Shown: positions 1 to 10,470, counted from the stretch's first letter. The stretch: 64,000 nt of DNA from Prinsepia uniflora (GCA_032719365.1 CM064873.1:8280501-8344500); one strand, 5' to 3'. Notes: generated by a model not told the origin, from the letters alone. Made by a program: numbers and translations.

Positions 1-33
1 CAAATAGCAAACCAACAACAAAAACAGACTTAC

Positions 34-1159
34 CCTCGTCGGTGTCGATGAGGCCGGCCTTGTACTGAAACCCAGGTAGCCGAAGTATTCGTCGGTTCCG
101 CTCCAACTCGTCCAAGATCTCCCTTACTCGGTGGACGACCGCTTTCTCCTCTGGCGTTATTTCTTCTTCTGGGAACAAACCTGCACACCGAGAAATGATC
201 AGCTACAACACTAATACTTAGCATATAAACCTATCAACATTTACATTAAGGGGCGACCTATGCTACAACTATCAACCTTGGGTCTGGAATTTGGACGGTA
301 TCGGGGGTCCCTCGGTGTTCCCCTCCCAGTCCCCACCGACCAGGCAGAACTTTGTCTTGTACGATTTTTGGGAGGTCGGTATGTCCAGAATGAACTCTCC
401 CCGTTTGCTCTTCTTGCGATGGCGGACGAAGACCCACCCGGTACTCTGCTGCTGGAAGCCGAACTCGTACAGGTACATCAGTTGGGCATAGGTCGGCTCC
501 GGTTGCTCGGCCCACCTGAAGGCCGTGTAAAGCGAGCAGAGCACAATCCATACGTTCGGATTGAGCTGACCGAGTGCCACCCCCATCTTCTTCACCATCC
601 TACGCAGCCAAGGGTGAAGGGGCAGCCTTACCCCGTGGTGCATCAGCTCGGTATAGAACAGTGCCATACCGGGCGGGGGGTTGCTCGGTCTTTCCTCTCT
701 TGTGGGTAACCTTGTTGTCACCGAGTCGGGAACGCCAAACTCAATCCTCATCTTCATCAGGCCCTTCTCGGTCTCCTTGTTCACTATTTCATCCACGGTG
801 AAGGCCGCCTGCTCAATCGGCACGGCTACCGGGACCGACTCGTCCCCGTTTGTTTTCACTTTGTTCAGCCGCACTATGCCCTTGTCACGGCCATGGGTCA
901 GCTTCAACGCTCGGTGCACCCCCACCTTCACTATTGTCTCGGCGTCTCCCAGCAGATTCCCATTACCCGACCTGCCCGTCGGCCCAGCCATCGAACCGAT
1001 GTCCGTGGTCCTACAGGAAGACTCGGCCGTGCTGTGCACCGCCTCTACTCTCTTTTGTGCATCGAACGAGTGGACCTCGCCCTCACTACTACCCGACGAC
1101 TCACCGCCCTGTGAGTCGTAGCATTTACCCTCCGATACCGAGTCACTCTCGACCGACAT
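34..1159 (-). CDS. Antisense accessory gene of a Ty3/gypsy-like element, spliced, 3' end outside window
   Basis: Not a host gene as far as I can tell. Exon 1 runs from the ATG at 1159 down to 277 and encodes about 294 residues; exon 2 covers 180-34 and continues past the window edge. The splice sites are visible: donor GT at 276-275, acceptor AG at 182-181, and a second donor GTAAGT from 33. Joining keeps the frame. Residues about 140-220 contain a stretch rich in the pattern FY-x-E-L-x-x-H-G-V-R-L-P-L-H-P, followed by QLNPNVW. This resembles the plant 'putative gypsy-type transposon' domain (Pfam Transposase_28) of unknown biochemical role. The N-terminal 60 residues are Ser/Glu-rich and low complexity. 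The gene lies just inside an LTR that reads the other way (2079-2549), as in Tat-lineage elements with antisense genes near the 3' LTR. Family assignment is from memory of motif style; the splicing is inferred from sites only. Confidence 0.6.
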
Positions 1160-2064
1160 CTACAAAAGAAAACAGAAAAACCAAACTCAGCCGACCGACT
1201 CGTTCCTATGAAGATCTGACCACAACCTTCACCACGTTCATGACCAGTTCTTCACACCCTCCTACTTTAATCGAAAAATTAAACTTGGACAGGTGCTTAC
1301 CTTGTTTTTTCACGGGGGACCGTAGGTCGGAAATCGCAAACACCGTACGCACCGCCGTCAAATGCTGGTCGGAAATCGCCTCTTTGTTTGGCCAGAGTTT
1401 CTCAACTTTTCGCAAAAAACACAAGTGAGGAAATCGGTGAAGAGCTCCCCATATTTATAGAAATTGATGCACAGACTGCGAAGCGTCACTCCCCTTAGTG
1501 ACAGACACGTGTTGCAACCAAACATTCTGACCGGACACGTGTCAACCATCTGTCCGAGGAAACCCAACCATCTTCCTACAGGTCGACACCGACTTCCGTA
1601 CACCGCTCGGTGTCTGGGACTGCTTAACAGACGCTGGTCCTCCCATTGACCCATGTACACCGCTCGGTGCTCTCATCCGTGGGCGGGTATTGGCTCTATT
1701 CACCGACTCGTATACACCGCTCGGTGTTCTCACCCCCCCCCCCCCCCCCCCCCGTACGGACGCTGGTCCTCCCCCACCGACCCGTGTACACCGCTCGGTC
1801 TCCGCAGCTCCAACGCGTCATTTGGCTCCTATCACCGACCATGACGTCGCCACCGATCGACTGCGCACAACCGCGACCGACTGAGCCACTTTTCCGCCAA
1901 GTGCTCTTTATCACCGACCGCCTACTAGCTCCTTCCTCTCCATGACCGAGACTGTCTCGGCGGACTATCCCACCAGGGGACTTGGGGGACTACAGGTATA
2001 CTTCCCACCAGGGTCTGGGAGAATGAAACAAGTCCCCGACCGAGAAATTCCACCTCAGTCAACG
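1160..2064. other. Non-coding spacer between antisense gene and LTR
   Basis: No convincing gene. On the minus strand this is the upstream (promoter) side of the antisense accessory gene. It is GC-rich, and it holds palindromic CACGTG cores (near 1507 and 1535), the CACCGCTCGGTG array, a poly-C tract, and an ACTTGGGGGACT repeat at 1980-1991 that duplicates the polypurine tract at 2065-2076. Short open frames here are low-complexity and overlap each other on both strands. Confidence 0.6.
1601..1800. repeat. Minisatellite-like array of CACCGCTCGGTG with poly-C tract
   Basis: The 12-mer CACCGCTCGGTG occurs at 1601-1612, 1658-1669 and 1715-1726, and with one end mismatch at 1789-1800. The spacing is 57, 57 and 74 bases. 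The last interval is longer partly because of a run of 21 C at 1733-1753. Each 12-mer is an inverted repeat (CACCG/CGGTG around CT). A second shared word, ACGCTGGTCCTCCC, occurs at 1631-1644 and 1760-1773. Confidence 0.85.
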
Positions 2065-2078
2065 ACTTGGGGGACTTC
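2065..2078 (+). promoter_or_regulatory. Polypurine tract of a gypsy-like element
   Basis: A G-rich ACTTGGGGGACT tract lies immediately before the TGTTGACACC start of the LTR. Plus-strand DNA synthesis of LTR elements is primed from such a tract. The same word at 1980-1991 may be a second or decayed tract. Its position says that the LTR to the right is the 3' LTR of a plus-oriented element. Confidence 0.6.
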
Positions 2079-2549
2079 TGTTGACACCATATCTGACCAG
2101 ACCCACTGGGTCGTATACTTAAAGCCCTGACAACGCTCAAGGCCCAAGAACACCATACTTGCGACAGCCCTAACACCGGGCCCAATGCGGGATGCCACGT
2201 GGAAGCATATCCACCCTCGATTTACGTAACACGTGTCCACACGTAAATCGAGAAGCATTCGTCCCACATCGGAACTTTGGGAATTGAACATCCCACCTAC
2301 CTATACATAAAGGGTACACATTTCCCAATAAAGGTAACTAAGTTTTACTATTCCAATTACTCTACCGAACTTACCATTTACTGTTTCCTCTTACGAACAA
2401 AGTAACTGACTTGATCGTCGGAGAGCCTTAGGCCGGCACCACACCGGTGCCCGTACTAACGGAGACCCGCGATCCACTTGAGTTGACAGGTCACAAGAGA
2501 GACACGCGTCATTTGGTGATTGGGCAACGAGTACTCGACAGTTGGAACA
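2079..2549 (+). mobile_element. 3' LTR of a Ty3/gypsy-like (probably Tat-lineage) element
   Basis: This 471-bp segment begins TGTTGACACC and ends GTTGGAACA, so its ends form TGTT...AACA. It contains a TATA-like CTATACATAAAGG near 2300 and an AATAAA near 2327, in the order expected for a plus-oriented LTR. The polypurine tract abuts its left end. No primer-binding-site sequence follows on the right, so it is the 3' LTR. The internal region upstream carries the antisense gene. The 5' LTR and polyprotein are outside the window, so the target duplication cannot be checked. Confidence 0.6.
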
Positions 2550-3213
2550 TTTAACGCTTCAACAGAGTTTAAAGACTCGGGAGTTTAAAGACTCGGATAT
2601 ATTGATTTTCCCCTGTAGGCCTTTGAGTTTAAAGACTCGGGAGTTTAAAGACTCGGATTACATTTAAGGCCTGATTGAGTTTAAAGACTCGGATAGACCC
2701 AGTAGGTTCGATCAGAAAATGGTGTTGTTATAGTGTTTCTGTTTCTTATGATATTTTATAGTGTTTCTGTTTCTTATGATGTTTCTTGGTTTATAATTAT
2801 TTTAATCACTGAGTTAGGCATGTGATTTCCAAACGGAGGGAACAAAGAGTTCTAGTTTCTTAGCTTTGATTTGATAATAAACAATTTTCAAACTTTCATT
2901 TTCTTTTAGTCCACTCACATCGTTTGGTTTTAAATTTCCCCTCCAGGTCGTGGTGATAGCGCTGGGGTGAACGTTGAGGCAGATATCGAGGCATAGAGCT
3001 TCTGACGTTCTTCCGTTGCCACACTAGTATAGTAGGATTTTGTGCCCATTTTGTAGAACTATGCTCTGACTGACAGTTGTATATATTTACTCCTTCGTCT
3101 GATAGTTATGCTTATTGTGGTGTCGAGGTTATTTTGGTACTTTAGGCGTGATTGTCAGACGAGAGCAGGGTTCGTCCCGGGTATCAAGGTGATATTTGGG
3201 ACGGGTCCTGACA
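2550..3213 (+). mobile_element. Family-L LTR, 3' part, plus orientation
   Basis: The segment ends with GGGACGGGTCCTGACA at 3198-3213, the shared 3' end of family L, preceded by the family's GTCAGACGAGAGCAGG-type stretch. It carries the GAGTTTAAAGACTCGG array that also occurs, reverse-complemented, in the family-L copy at 35817-41839. The 5' part of this LTR is not seen here; the gypsy-like element on the left appears to have inserted into it. On the right it ends exactly where copia integrase sequence begins, so this LTR itself sits inside a copia element. Confidence 0.7.
2565..2692. repeat. Five copies of GAGTTTAAAGACTCGG in paired arrangement
   Basis: Exact 16-mers start at 2565, 2581, 2625, 2641 and 2677. 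Two back-to-back pairs are offset by exactly 60 bases, giving a higher-order period. Related inverse copies (GAGTCTTTAAACTC) lie at 36491, 36545 (one change), 36601 and 36654. Confidence 0.95.
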
Positions 3214-5416
3214 TGCTTCATGAAAGGTTTGGGTATATTTGTTGAAATCAAAAGGCCAGGTAGTCCAAACCTTCAAGCAGTTTCATGTCATGGTGGAGAG
3301 GGAGACTGGGAGAGCCCTCAAATGTATCTGCAACGACAATGGAGGAGAGTACACTTCGAACGATTTCAGAGATTACTGTTCGAAGTATGGCATTAGGCAT
3401 GAAAAGACAATTCCTGGCATCCCACAACATAATGGTATAGTTGAAAGGATGAACCGTACCATTCTGGAGAAGGCCAGGTGCATGCTGAAGACAGTCAATC
3501 TATCAAAGCGTTTTTGGGCGGAAGCTGTGTCAGCCTCTTGTTACCTTATCAACCGATCACCAAGTGTACCATTGAACTTTGAGACTCCTGAATGCGTATG
3601 GACCGGTAGAAGCATTTCATATTCACACTTGAAAGCGTTTGGGTACAAAGCATTTGCACGTGTATCCGACGGGAAAAGATTGAAGATAGATGACAAAGGC
3701 ACACCGTGCATCTTTCTCGGGTACGGTAATGAAGAAATGGGCTACCGCATGTGGGATCCAAAGACCAACAAGCTATTCAGAAGCAGAAATGTACACTTCT
3801 TTGAAGATCAGACCGTGGCAGATCTTGATAAGGAGACAGTTAAAAATGCAGGCCAACTCACCTATGATTCATCACCGCTGCAACAAGAACCCAGTGGCAG
3901 AACTCAAGAGGTTATACATGAAGACGTTCCTGACATGGCTGAAGCACGAGGTGCTGAGATAGTGTATGAACCTCAAGACGATGATCAGGACGATCAAATT
4001 CAGGGGGAGCCAAGCCAGGAGGAGCAACTAGAGATTTCCTAAGTACCAGTTTGTAAATCAAACAGAGTGCCAAAATCGAATACTAAGTATCCTTCTTCAC
4101 AGTATATTCTCACGACCAGTGATGGGGATGACTCGCATTCCAGATACATTCTGTTGACTGGCGATAGAGAGCCTGAAAATTTTGAGGAGGCAAAGACTCA
4201 TGCAGACAATGACAAATGGATGTTGGCAATGAAGTCTAAGATGGAGTTTTTATTGAAGAATGACACCTATGAGTTGGTGGAGCTTCCTAAAGGCAGAAAA
4301 ACACTCAAAAATAAGTGGGTGTTCAAGTTGAAGAGGGACGAGAATGAGCAGTTGACAAAGTTCAAGGCTCTCTTGGTTGTCAAGGGTTTTAGGCAGAAGG
4401 AAGGAGTCGATTTCGACGAGATATTCTCACCAGTGGTTAAGATGACTTCTATCCGAGTTATTATGGGCATGTCAGCTAGCATGGATCTTGAGGTGGAGCA
4501 GTTGGATGTGAAGACAGCATTTCTGCATGGTGATTTGGAAGAGGAAATTTACATGGAGCAACCAGAAGGTTTTGAAGTTGAGAGAAAAGGACACATGGTT
4601 TGTAAGTTGAAGAAAAGCTTGTACGGGCTAAAGCAGGCACCGAGGTAATGGTACAAGAAGTTTGACTCATTCATGTTGAGTCATGGGTGCAAGAGAACAT
4701 ATGTCGATCCATGTGTGTATATCAAGCAGTTCACCGAAGGTAACTTCATCATTTTATTGCTCTATGTTGATGATATGTTGATTGTGGGGCATGATGATGC
4801 TATGATTCACAAGTTGAAGTCAGATTTGTCAAAATCATTTGATATGAAAGACTTAGGTCCAGCTAAGCAGATTTTGGGCATGGAGATCACTCGTGACAGG
4901 AAGGCGAAGAAGCTATGGCTGTCACAGGAAAGGTACGTTGAACGAGTGCTTGAGAGGTTCAACATGAAAGAAGCTAAGCCAGTGAACTCACCTCTAGGTA
5001 ATCAATTCAAGTTAAGCAGAAGGTTATGCCCAACTACACAAGGGGATATGGATAAGATGACAGGTATTCCCTACTCATCAGCTGTTGGTAGTCTTATGTA
5101 TGCTATGGTTTGGACTCGACTAGATATAGCACATGCAGTTGGTGTTGTTAGTAGGTATCTCTCTAACTGTGGCAGAGAGCATTGTGAATCAGTCAAGTGG
5201 ATACTCAGATATTTGAGAGGCACTTCAAAGTTGTGCTTGTGCTTTGGTGGATCGAAACCGGTGTTAGAAGGTTTCACGGATGCAGACTTGGCAGGAGACC
5301 TTGATGCTAGAAAATCCACTTCTGGATACTTATTCACCTTTTCAGGGGGGGCTGTTTCATGGCAGTCCAAGTTACAAAAATGTGTTGCCTTATCCACCAC
5401 TGAAGCTAAGTATATT

Positions 5417-5882
5417 TGTCAGGACCCGACCCCCCTCGGTCAGGACCCGACTCATCTAGCACCATATTGTCCGCTTTGGGTCTCGCCCTCACGGTTTTGT
5501 TTTCGGGAGCTCATAGTGCAACTTCCCAGGGGGCCACCCATCATGGAATTGCACCAGCCTCAACTCGCTTAACTTTGGGGTTCCAATCCCCCCCAAAGCC
5601 ACTTGAGCTCCCAAAAGGCCTAGTTTAGATCAGAGTTGCGCAGCGGCACCCTCTATCTAACCATATATTGTCCTCTTTGGGCACACCTGCACCCGCAAGG
5701 TTTTGTTCCCAAGACCTCACGCCTGGAAGGTAACCACCTTAACCAGCGTAGCCAAGGGAGGCCTAGTGCTAGATAGGTGTGTGCCTAGACCTTTAAGGCA
5801 CACCACCATCCTCTTCCCAGACCATTTCCCCTCGTTGGAATGTGAGATTGTTCACCGTTCCCTCCAGGACACGGGTCTTACA
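5417..5882 (-). mobile_element. Cassandra-like TRIM solo LTR inside copia RNase H
   Basis: The 466-bp insertion is bounded by perfect 5-bp target duplications ATATT (5412-5416 and 5883-5887). It begins TGTCAGGACCCG and ends GGGTCTTACA in window orientation, i.e. TG...CA ends. Removing it and one duplication restores continuity of the RNase H frame. On the minus strand it carries a 5S-rRNA-like domain, the hallmark of Cassandra terminal-repeat retrotransposons in miniature. At 466 bp it is longer than usual for a Cassandra LTR. The words CATATTGTCC-x-CTTTGGG and GGTTTTGTT occur twice (about 5464-5504 and 5664-5706), so part of the unit seems duplicated. There is no coding capacity. Confidence 0.8.
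5521..5590 (-). promoter_or_regulatory. 5S-rRNA-like Pol III promoter domain (box A and box C)
   Basis: Read on the minus strand, a box-A-like AAGTTAAGCGAG lies at 5575-5564 and a box-C-like GATGGGTGGCCCCCTGGGAAGT-type stretch at 5542-5521, in the order and approximate spacing of plant 5S rRNA genes. The central part is diverged. In Cassandra elements this region is a real 5S-derived internal promoter; activity here is unknown. Confidence 0.7.
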
Positions 5883-6240
5883 ATATTGCTACAAATGAAG
5901 CAGGTAAGGAGATGATTTGGCTGCATAGGTTTATTCAAGAATTGGGTGTGAAGCAAGAAAGTTATGTGGTGCATTGTGATAGTCAAAGTGTTATTCATTT
6001 AAGTAAAAATTCAGTGTACCATCCTCGCACGAAGTACATTGATCTCCGTTATCATTAGATTCGAGATGCGGTATCAAAGAAGTTTTTCCAGTTGAGGAAA
6101 ATTCACACCAACAAGAACACTTCAGATATGTTGACAAAAGTTGTTACGCAACAGAAGTTGGAGTATTGCAGCAAATCCGCTGGAGTGGACTTCAAGTAGA
6201 AGTCACGTCGTTTTGACCTAGTTGGCCTGGAGCGGGAGAT

Positions 6241-6806
6241 TGAAAAATATCCAGGCCCAAATTTCAAATATATCTACAAAATGTTATTTGGAGCATTAAT
6301 GAAGTAAGTGGTTGTAGGTAAGTGGGATCCAAAATGTAGTAGGTGGTTGTAGGTAACTGGGATCCAAAATGAAGTAAGTGGGTGGGTGAAGCATTAATGA
6401 AAGCATTTAGATGGTTCCTCCTTGTCCTATATAAAGAGATGTCATTTGCTCATTCCATCAATTTCATCTAAGAGAAACATCTTCCTCCAAGAAGAGAGTG
6501 AAGAGTGCCCACTCCAAGTTGAGAGTGTTGAGTGTTATAGTGTTGGTAGCAAAACAAGTGTGAGAGAGAGAGTTTCCTTCAAGTAGTGTTCTTGAAGTTG
6601 TGCATCTCTGTGTACCCCTAATTTCATTAGTGGAGGTTCTCGTTGTTGTTGCCCCGTGGACGTAGGCATATTACCGAACCACGTTATATCCGGTGTTCTC
6701 TATTCTTTGCTCCTTTATTTCCTTGCATATTTATCCTTTTTTGTGGGCTGAGTTATTATTTCCATTCTACTATTTTCCGTAACATAAATCCCTACGAATC
6801 CCAACA
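6241..6806 (+). mobile_element. 3' LTR of the copia element
   Basis: It starts TGAAAAATATCC right after a purine-rich GGAGCGGGAGAT tract and ends CCCAACA, about 566 bp. Two near-copies of a GTAAGTGG...GGGATCCAAAATG(A/T)AGTA word lie at 6304-6375. A TATA box (CCTATATAAAG) is near 6428, followed by a purine-rich leader. The 5' LTR is not in the window, so the target duplication is untested. The right end could be 6806 or 6812 because CCAACA is repeated there. Confidence 0.75.
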
Positions 6807-6959
6807 CCAACAATTTGAGCAACAAAAGGCAGACATATCCATGTTCATCATGAGAATGGTTTGCGTACCTATTCTCTCCCACTCAATTTCATTCGGTAGT
6901 GGTCCCCCGAGCTCCCTTCTCGGAATCGGCATTCGGAATCCAAGTAATTGGAGTATTTC

Positions 6960-8734
6960 CTAAACATTTCTTGTGTGCCAAGGTATTGCAGGGTCCTCTG
7001 CCTTATGCCAGTTTGTGTACCTATTCATGCAGTGGGAATTCTGTTCACGATGTGCCTCAAATGAAGCGTGGGGATCAGAATTTGTTTGGTGCTGCCTGTG
7101 CCCTTCTTGATGGCTGCCTTTATGTTGCAGGAGGTTTTAAGGATGACTCTTCTTCTAGTAAGTTCTGGTTTGTCATATTCATATCATCTCAATTCTTATG
7201 TCAATTGGTTTCAACATGTTCAGGTTTTTTTTTTTGGTGTATGAATTGGTTCTGGAAAATCCATTAAACTCAGACGACTCCTCAAATATTACCAATTATT
7301 CAACTAGAGTTGTTGATTGTGTGCCTAAGCAATGAATTTTTATATATAATTAAATAATCAATCTCACATAAATCATTGTGACAGGTCGATAGAATACTCA
7401 TATTCGACTTTTTGGATACATCTTAGGCTACAAGGTAGAGAAATAAAGAGTAGATAGTGGATATTTCATTCAAAATTTAGAAATACGAAAAGCGTGCTTA
7501 GATTAATGAGGATTGATGAATACAACTTCTTCATGATTCTTCTACATCTGCATCTTCTGTTGTATTTAAAAGGGACTAGAATTCCAGTTTCTTCATCTCT
7601 CTTCTAATCTTATTTTCAATTCAAAATTTACAAGTTTGAAGTTCGTTTGAACATTTTTAAGTATTGGAGTTTAAATGATAAAGTTATTTAAAATATAATT
7701 AACTTATTTATATTTATTATTAATTATTCAGCTATGTTTTAATTATCCTTTATATCAAGTATCTTAATCTAATTTTTCGGAGATTTATTGTTTTTTTTGT
7801 TGGGTCATATCCCTGCATCTATATCCTTGCTTCATAAATTGATAGTTTGTAGACTGAGATTGATTCAATGCTAGGATTCAAGTAAGCAAACCAATATACT
7901 TTCACAACAAATATTTGCAGCAATGTCAAACACAACGCATAAGAATCGGTAGAAATGATCTCCTAGAGTTGTTGTTGAATACCTTTGTATGAGCTTCTAA
8001 CTCTTAATTTGGAACCTAGTTTTGTTGAAATTAGAAGAACAAGCATTTTGACTTAAAAAACTAACCCCATGGAACTTCATGATGACTAAATGTATGTAGA
8101 TATTGATCCCTCATCTCACCTAAACTCTGCTGAACGACTAAACCTCAAGACATGGAAGTGGGAATCTCTTCCGGACATGCAAAAACCGCGAGCATTTGCC
8201 TCCGAATTTACTCACAAGTAGAGATTCTTCGTGGTTGGTGGCAGCGAAAATGTCAAGCACTCAGCTGAAATCTACAACCCCACCTCGAATTCGTGGATTT
8301 GCCTCAAGTCATTCGTGCCAAAAGAGGCAGAAGGGTACACGGCCGCATCACTCAATGGGCGGTTGATGATACTAACCTGGTCAGATCAGTTAGGTGTGAA
8401 GCTATGGTTGTGGACAATTTTGGCTAATCCAAATTTGGTATGCAGGTGCAGATTGGTCAGTTTTTTCCCTAACCAAGTCGTGGAGAGCCCGCGGCTGAAG
8501 GCGGTTGGGGCAAGGATGGTTCAAGTTGGAAAGATGGAGGTTTGGGTTTTGGTGGGGGAGAATGAGAGGTTTCAGGTTCAAATTGATGGGTCAAGTGCTT
8601 GGCCTGTGCTTCCAGCATCAGAGTTTAGGCCTAGTTATGGGCACCAAGTTGTGCACAAGGGTTATAATTACGCCTTTTCTTTCAAGGATGGGGTTAGAAT
8701 AAGTTGGAGAAAGATACCTGTTTATTCAATTTGA
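6960..8734 (+). pseudogene. F-box/kelch-repeat gene remnant
   Basis: Two exon pieces of a plant kelch-repeat protein of the F-box/kelch type. The first (about 6986-7157) encodes a kelch unit with the glycine pair in LDGCLYVAGGF and ends at a GTAAGT donor at 7158. After an AT-rich intron of about 0.9 kb, the second (about 8100-8734) encodes further kelch units: LKTWKWESLPDM, a VVGG pair, AEIYNPTSNSW, and a C-terminal tail ending at 8732-8734. A TAG at 8219-8221 lies just before the second kelch glycine pair. The F-box half is absent; the sequence before 6960 is copia LTR and spacer. Such proteins act as substrate adaptors of SCF ubiquitin ligases; this copy should not. The exact subfamily is not recognised. 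Confidence 0.75.
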
Positions 8735-9265
8735 GTTCACCATTTTTCTTGTTCTAGAATTGCAAAACATGAAAATGAAGAGTTTATGGTACGAAGACAC
8801 AAATTTTGCTATCTTGTGTTTGTGTGTCAAGCAAATTTTTCTAGCATTCTCATTCTTCTTATGTAGTTATGTGTTTGCTTCTTAATACTGCAAGAGTTTG
8901 AAGAATTTACCGCCCACGTACTTGTATTGCAAGTAGGGTTTTATTATGGACTAGGTTAAACATTAATTGGTTAATCAATTTTTTTTTCATCCCGTTATAC
9001 AAGAATATAAGTGATATTGAAAAAAAAAAAAATCAAATTTAGAACCTAAAGGCTTAAAAGTAATTACTATTAACCACTTCAGCTGCAAGCTCATTTCAGA
9101 ACAAAACGACTATGGAACTACAACATATAATAGAATCCCTTACTTATAAACCACATGTTAAAATGAAGAGGCAATCGGCTAGCAAACAAATCTCCAAAGT
9201 TTTAGACGTATATATAGCTATATTAGTTAAAACATGTCTTTTTTATTTTTATTTTTTTATATATG
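8735..9265. other. AT-rich spacer downstream of kelch remnant
   Basis: No gene is visible. It contains homopolymer A/T runs (e.g. near 8980 and 9018) and ends in the ATTTT duplicated around the next copia element. Confidence 0.6.
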
Positions 9266-9270
9266 ATTTT

Positions 9271-9403
9271 TGTTGTAAATATATGAAAGTGTATGTCTAT
9301 TTCTATGTAAGGACGTTTTTGTCCATGTATTGTAACCTAACCCTACTCCTATATAAAGAGGGTTTAACTGAATGTATGGACAACCCATTTTATGTTCACA
9401 ACA
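9271..9403 (+). repeat. 5' LTR of copia 9271-16005
   Basis: 133 bp, TGTTGTAAAT...CACAACA. Contains CTATATAAAG (TATA) about 50 bp before its end. Differs from the 3' LTR at three sites. A TTATCAGCACGA word follows it at 9406, in the place of the primer-binding site. Confidence 0.92.
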
Positions 9404-9555
9404 CGTTATCAGCACGACTATGCGGCTGCAAACAATTCCCCCAAAAAAAATTCTAGGTCAGAAAGGGCACTCCGACTTCCTCTCCTCTCATCGTCTCTAA
9501 AGGACCAGTAGAACAACAGTGAAGAAGATTCGAAGTCGAAAAAATCGGACGTGAC

Positions 9556-10108
9556 CTAGTTCCATCTCTCCGGTCTCAAAGTCAAGGTGGAGCTCAAGAG
9601 CGAGTCAGATGATCGTCAACAAAAAGGACAAGAATCCCTCAGAGGTCGAATCAGCTTCTTTTCTCGATCGAATTACAGGGACTGCACAGCGGTGCGAAGC
9701 TTTCTGAGAGAGAAGAGGCTCAAATTCGTGGAGATCAACATTGACGTGTATCCGAATCGCGAGAAAGAGGTCGTAGAGAGGACAGGGAGCTCGTCCGTGC
9801 CTCAGATTTTCTTCAACGAGAAACTATTTGGAGGTCTGGTGGCGCTCAACTCGTTTAGGAACAGTGGAGGATTTGACCAGAGGTTGAAGGAGATGCTTAG
9901 CACGAAATGTCCTGATGATGGGCCTGCTCCGCCTGTGTACGGATTCGATGATCCCGAAGAGGAATGGACGGACGGGATCGTTAAGGTGCTGAGGCTGAGA
10001 TTGTCGATTCAGGACTGTCTGATGAAGTTGAAGATCGTCAAGAACTGCTTCGTCGGGAGCGAGATGGTGGAGGTCCTCATTTAGCACTTGGACTGTGGGT
10101 GCAGAAAG
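9556..10108 (+). pseudogene. Captured host exon: glutaredoxin domain plus start of DEP domain, with unspliced intron
   Basis: An open frame (in frame from about 9560; stop at 10082) encodes a glutaredoxin-like fold: GRISFFSRSNYRDCTAVRSF (positions about 9640-9700), then SSSVPQIFFNEKLFGG at about 9790-9835. A linker follows (PVYGFDDPEEEW), then the beginning of a DEP domain (DGIVKVLRLRLSIQDCLMKLK...FVGSEMVEVLI). This matches the plant glutaredoxin-DEP-DUF547 protein type. A TAG at 10082-10084 replaces a sense codon, and homologous sequence continues about 25 bases to an AAG/GTACGA exon-intron border at about 10108. Unspliced intron-like sequence then follows to about 10440. The fragment lies inside a copia element, between the 5' LTR and pol, so it is a transduplicated piece of genomic DNA rather than a processed mRNA copy. 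Function of the source gene is not firmly known. Confidence 0.8.
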
Positions 10109-10470
10109 GTACGAACTATTTATTTCCAATTCTGGTATTTTCAGTTATTCACTGTGTGGCGAAGCAATGTAACCAATGGTCTTGCGGCTTCGTGTCCTTT
10201 TGTTCGGAAAAAAATTCGCGGGACCATTTGGTTACGGTGTGCTGCGTGGCACTTAAGCACTTAGTTGCTAGCCTGCTGTACTCCTTATCGAATCGCTGAC
10301 TAGCCGAAGTATACTAATTACGGAATATTAACACAATGAACCGCTAAAATAATCACGCGTTTCGTGGTGCTTTGTCCTTCCGGATAAACCCACGGAGTCG
10401 CTTGGCATCTTGGAGCCATAGCCAACATTAATGATCACGACCATGTTCGAAAATTTCATAAAATAATAAC
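10109..10470 (+). other. Retained intron-like tail of the captured gene fragment
   Basis: Begins with a GT donor directly after the captured exon and has intermediate base composition unlike the AT-rich zone that follows. No coding potential seen. The right edge of the captured piece is uncertain. Confidence 0.45.

Larger units (their letters stand above)
3214..6199 (+). pseudogene. Ty1/copia polyprotein remnant: integrase core to RNase H (TNT1-94-like)
   Basis: This is the 3' half of a copia pol gene. Integrase comes first (about 3216-4040: catalytic-core NGGEYTS and QHNGIVERMNRT words), then a linker, reverse transcriptase (4200-4990: NKWVFKLKRDE, QLDVKTAFLHGDLEEEIYM, YVDDMLIVG with the catalytic DD at about 4768), and RNase H (5260-5411 continued at 5883-6199, ending in the usual NTSDMLTK tail). 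It is dead: there is an in-frame TGA near 3222, a TAA just after 4040, a TAA at 4648 in the SLYGLKQAPR-x-WYK motif, and a 466-bp insertion at 5417. Everything upstream of the integrase core is missing because a family-L LTR ends at 3213. Its own 3' LTR follows at 6241. Confidence 0.9.

Noticed and set aside
260..709. Plus-strand open frames over the antisense gene
   Set aside because: They mirror a well-supported spliced minus-strand gene and show no known domain.
1733..1753. Poly-C tract as a biological signal
   Set aside because: It may be slippage or assembly noise; kept only as part of the repeat description.
2565..2692. CRISPR-like array of 16-bp direct repeats
   Set aside because: Spacing is irregular, pairs are back to back without spacers, and the context is a plant LTR.
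5521..5590. Functional 5S rRNA gene
   Set aside because: The middle of the 5S sequence is diverged and it lies in a TRIM LTR with target duplications.
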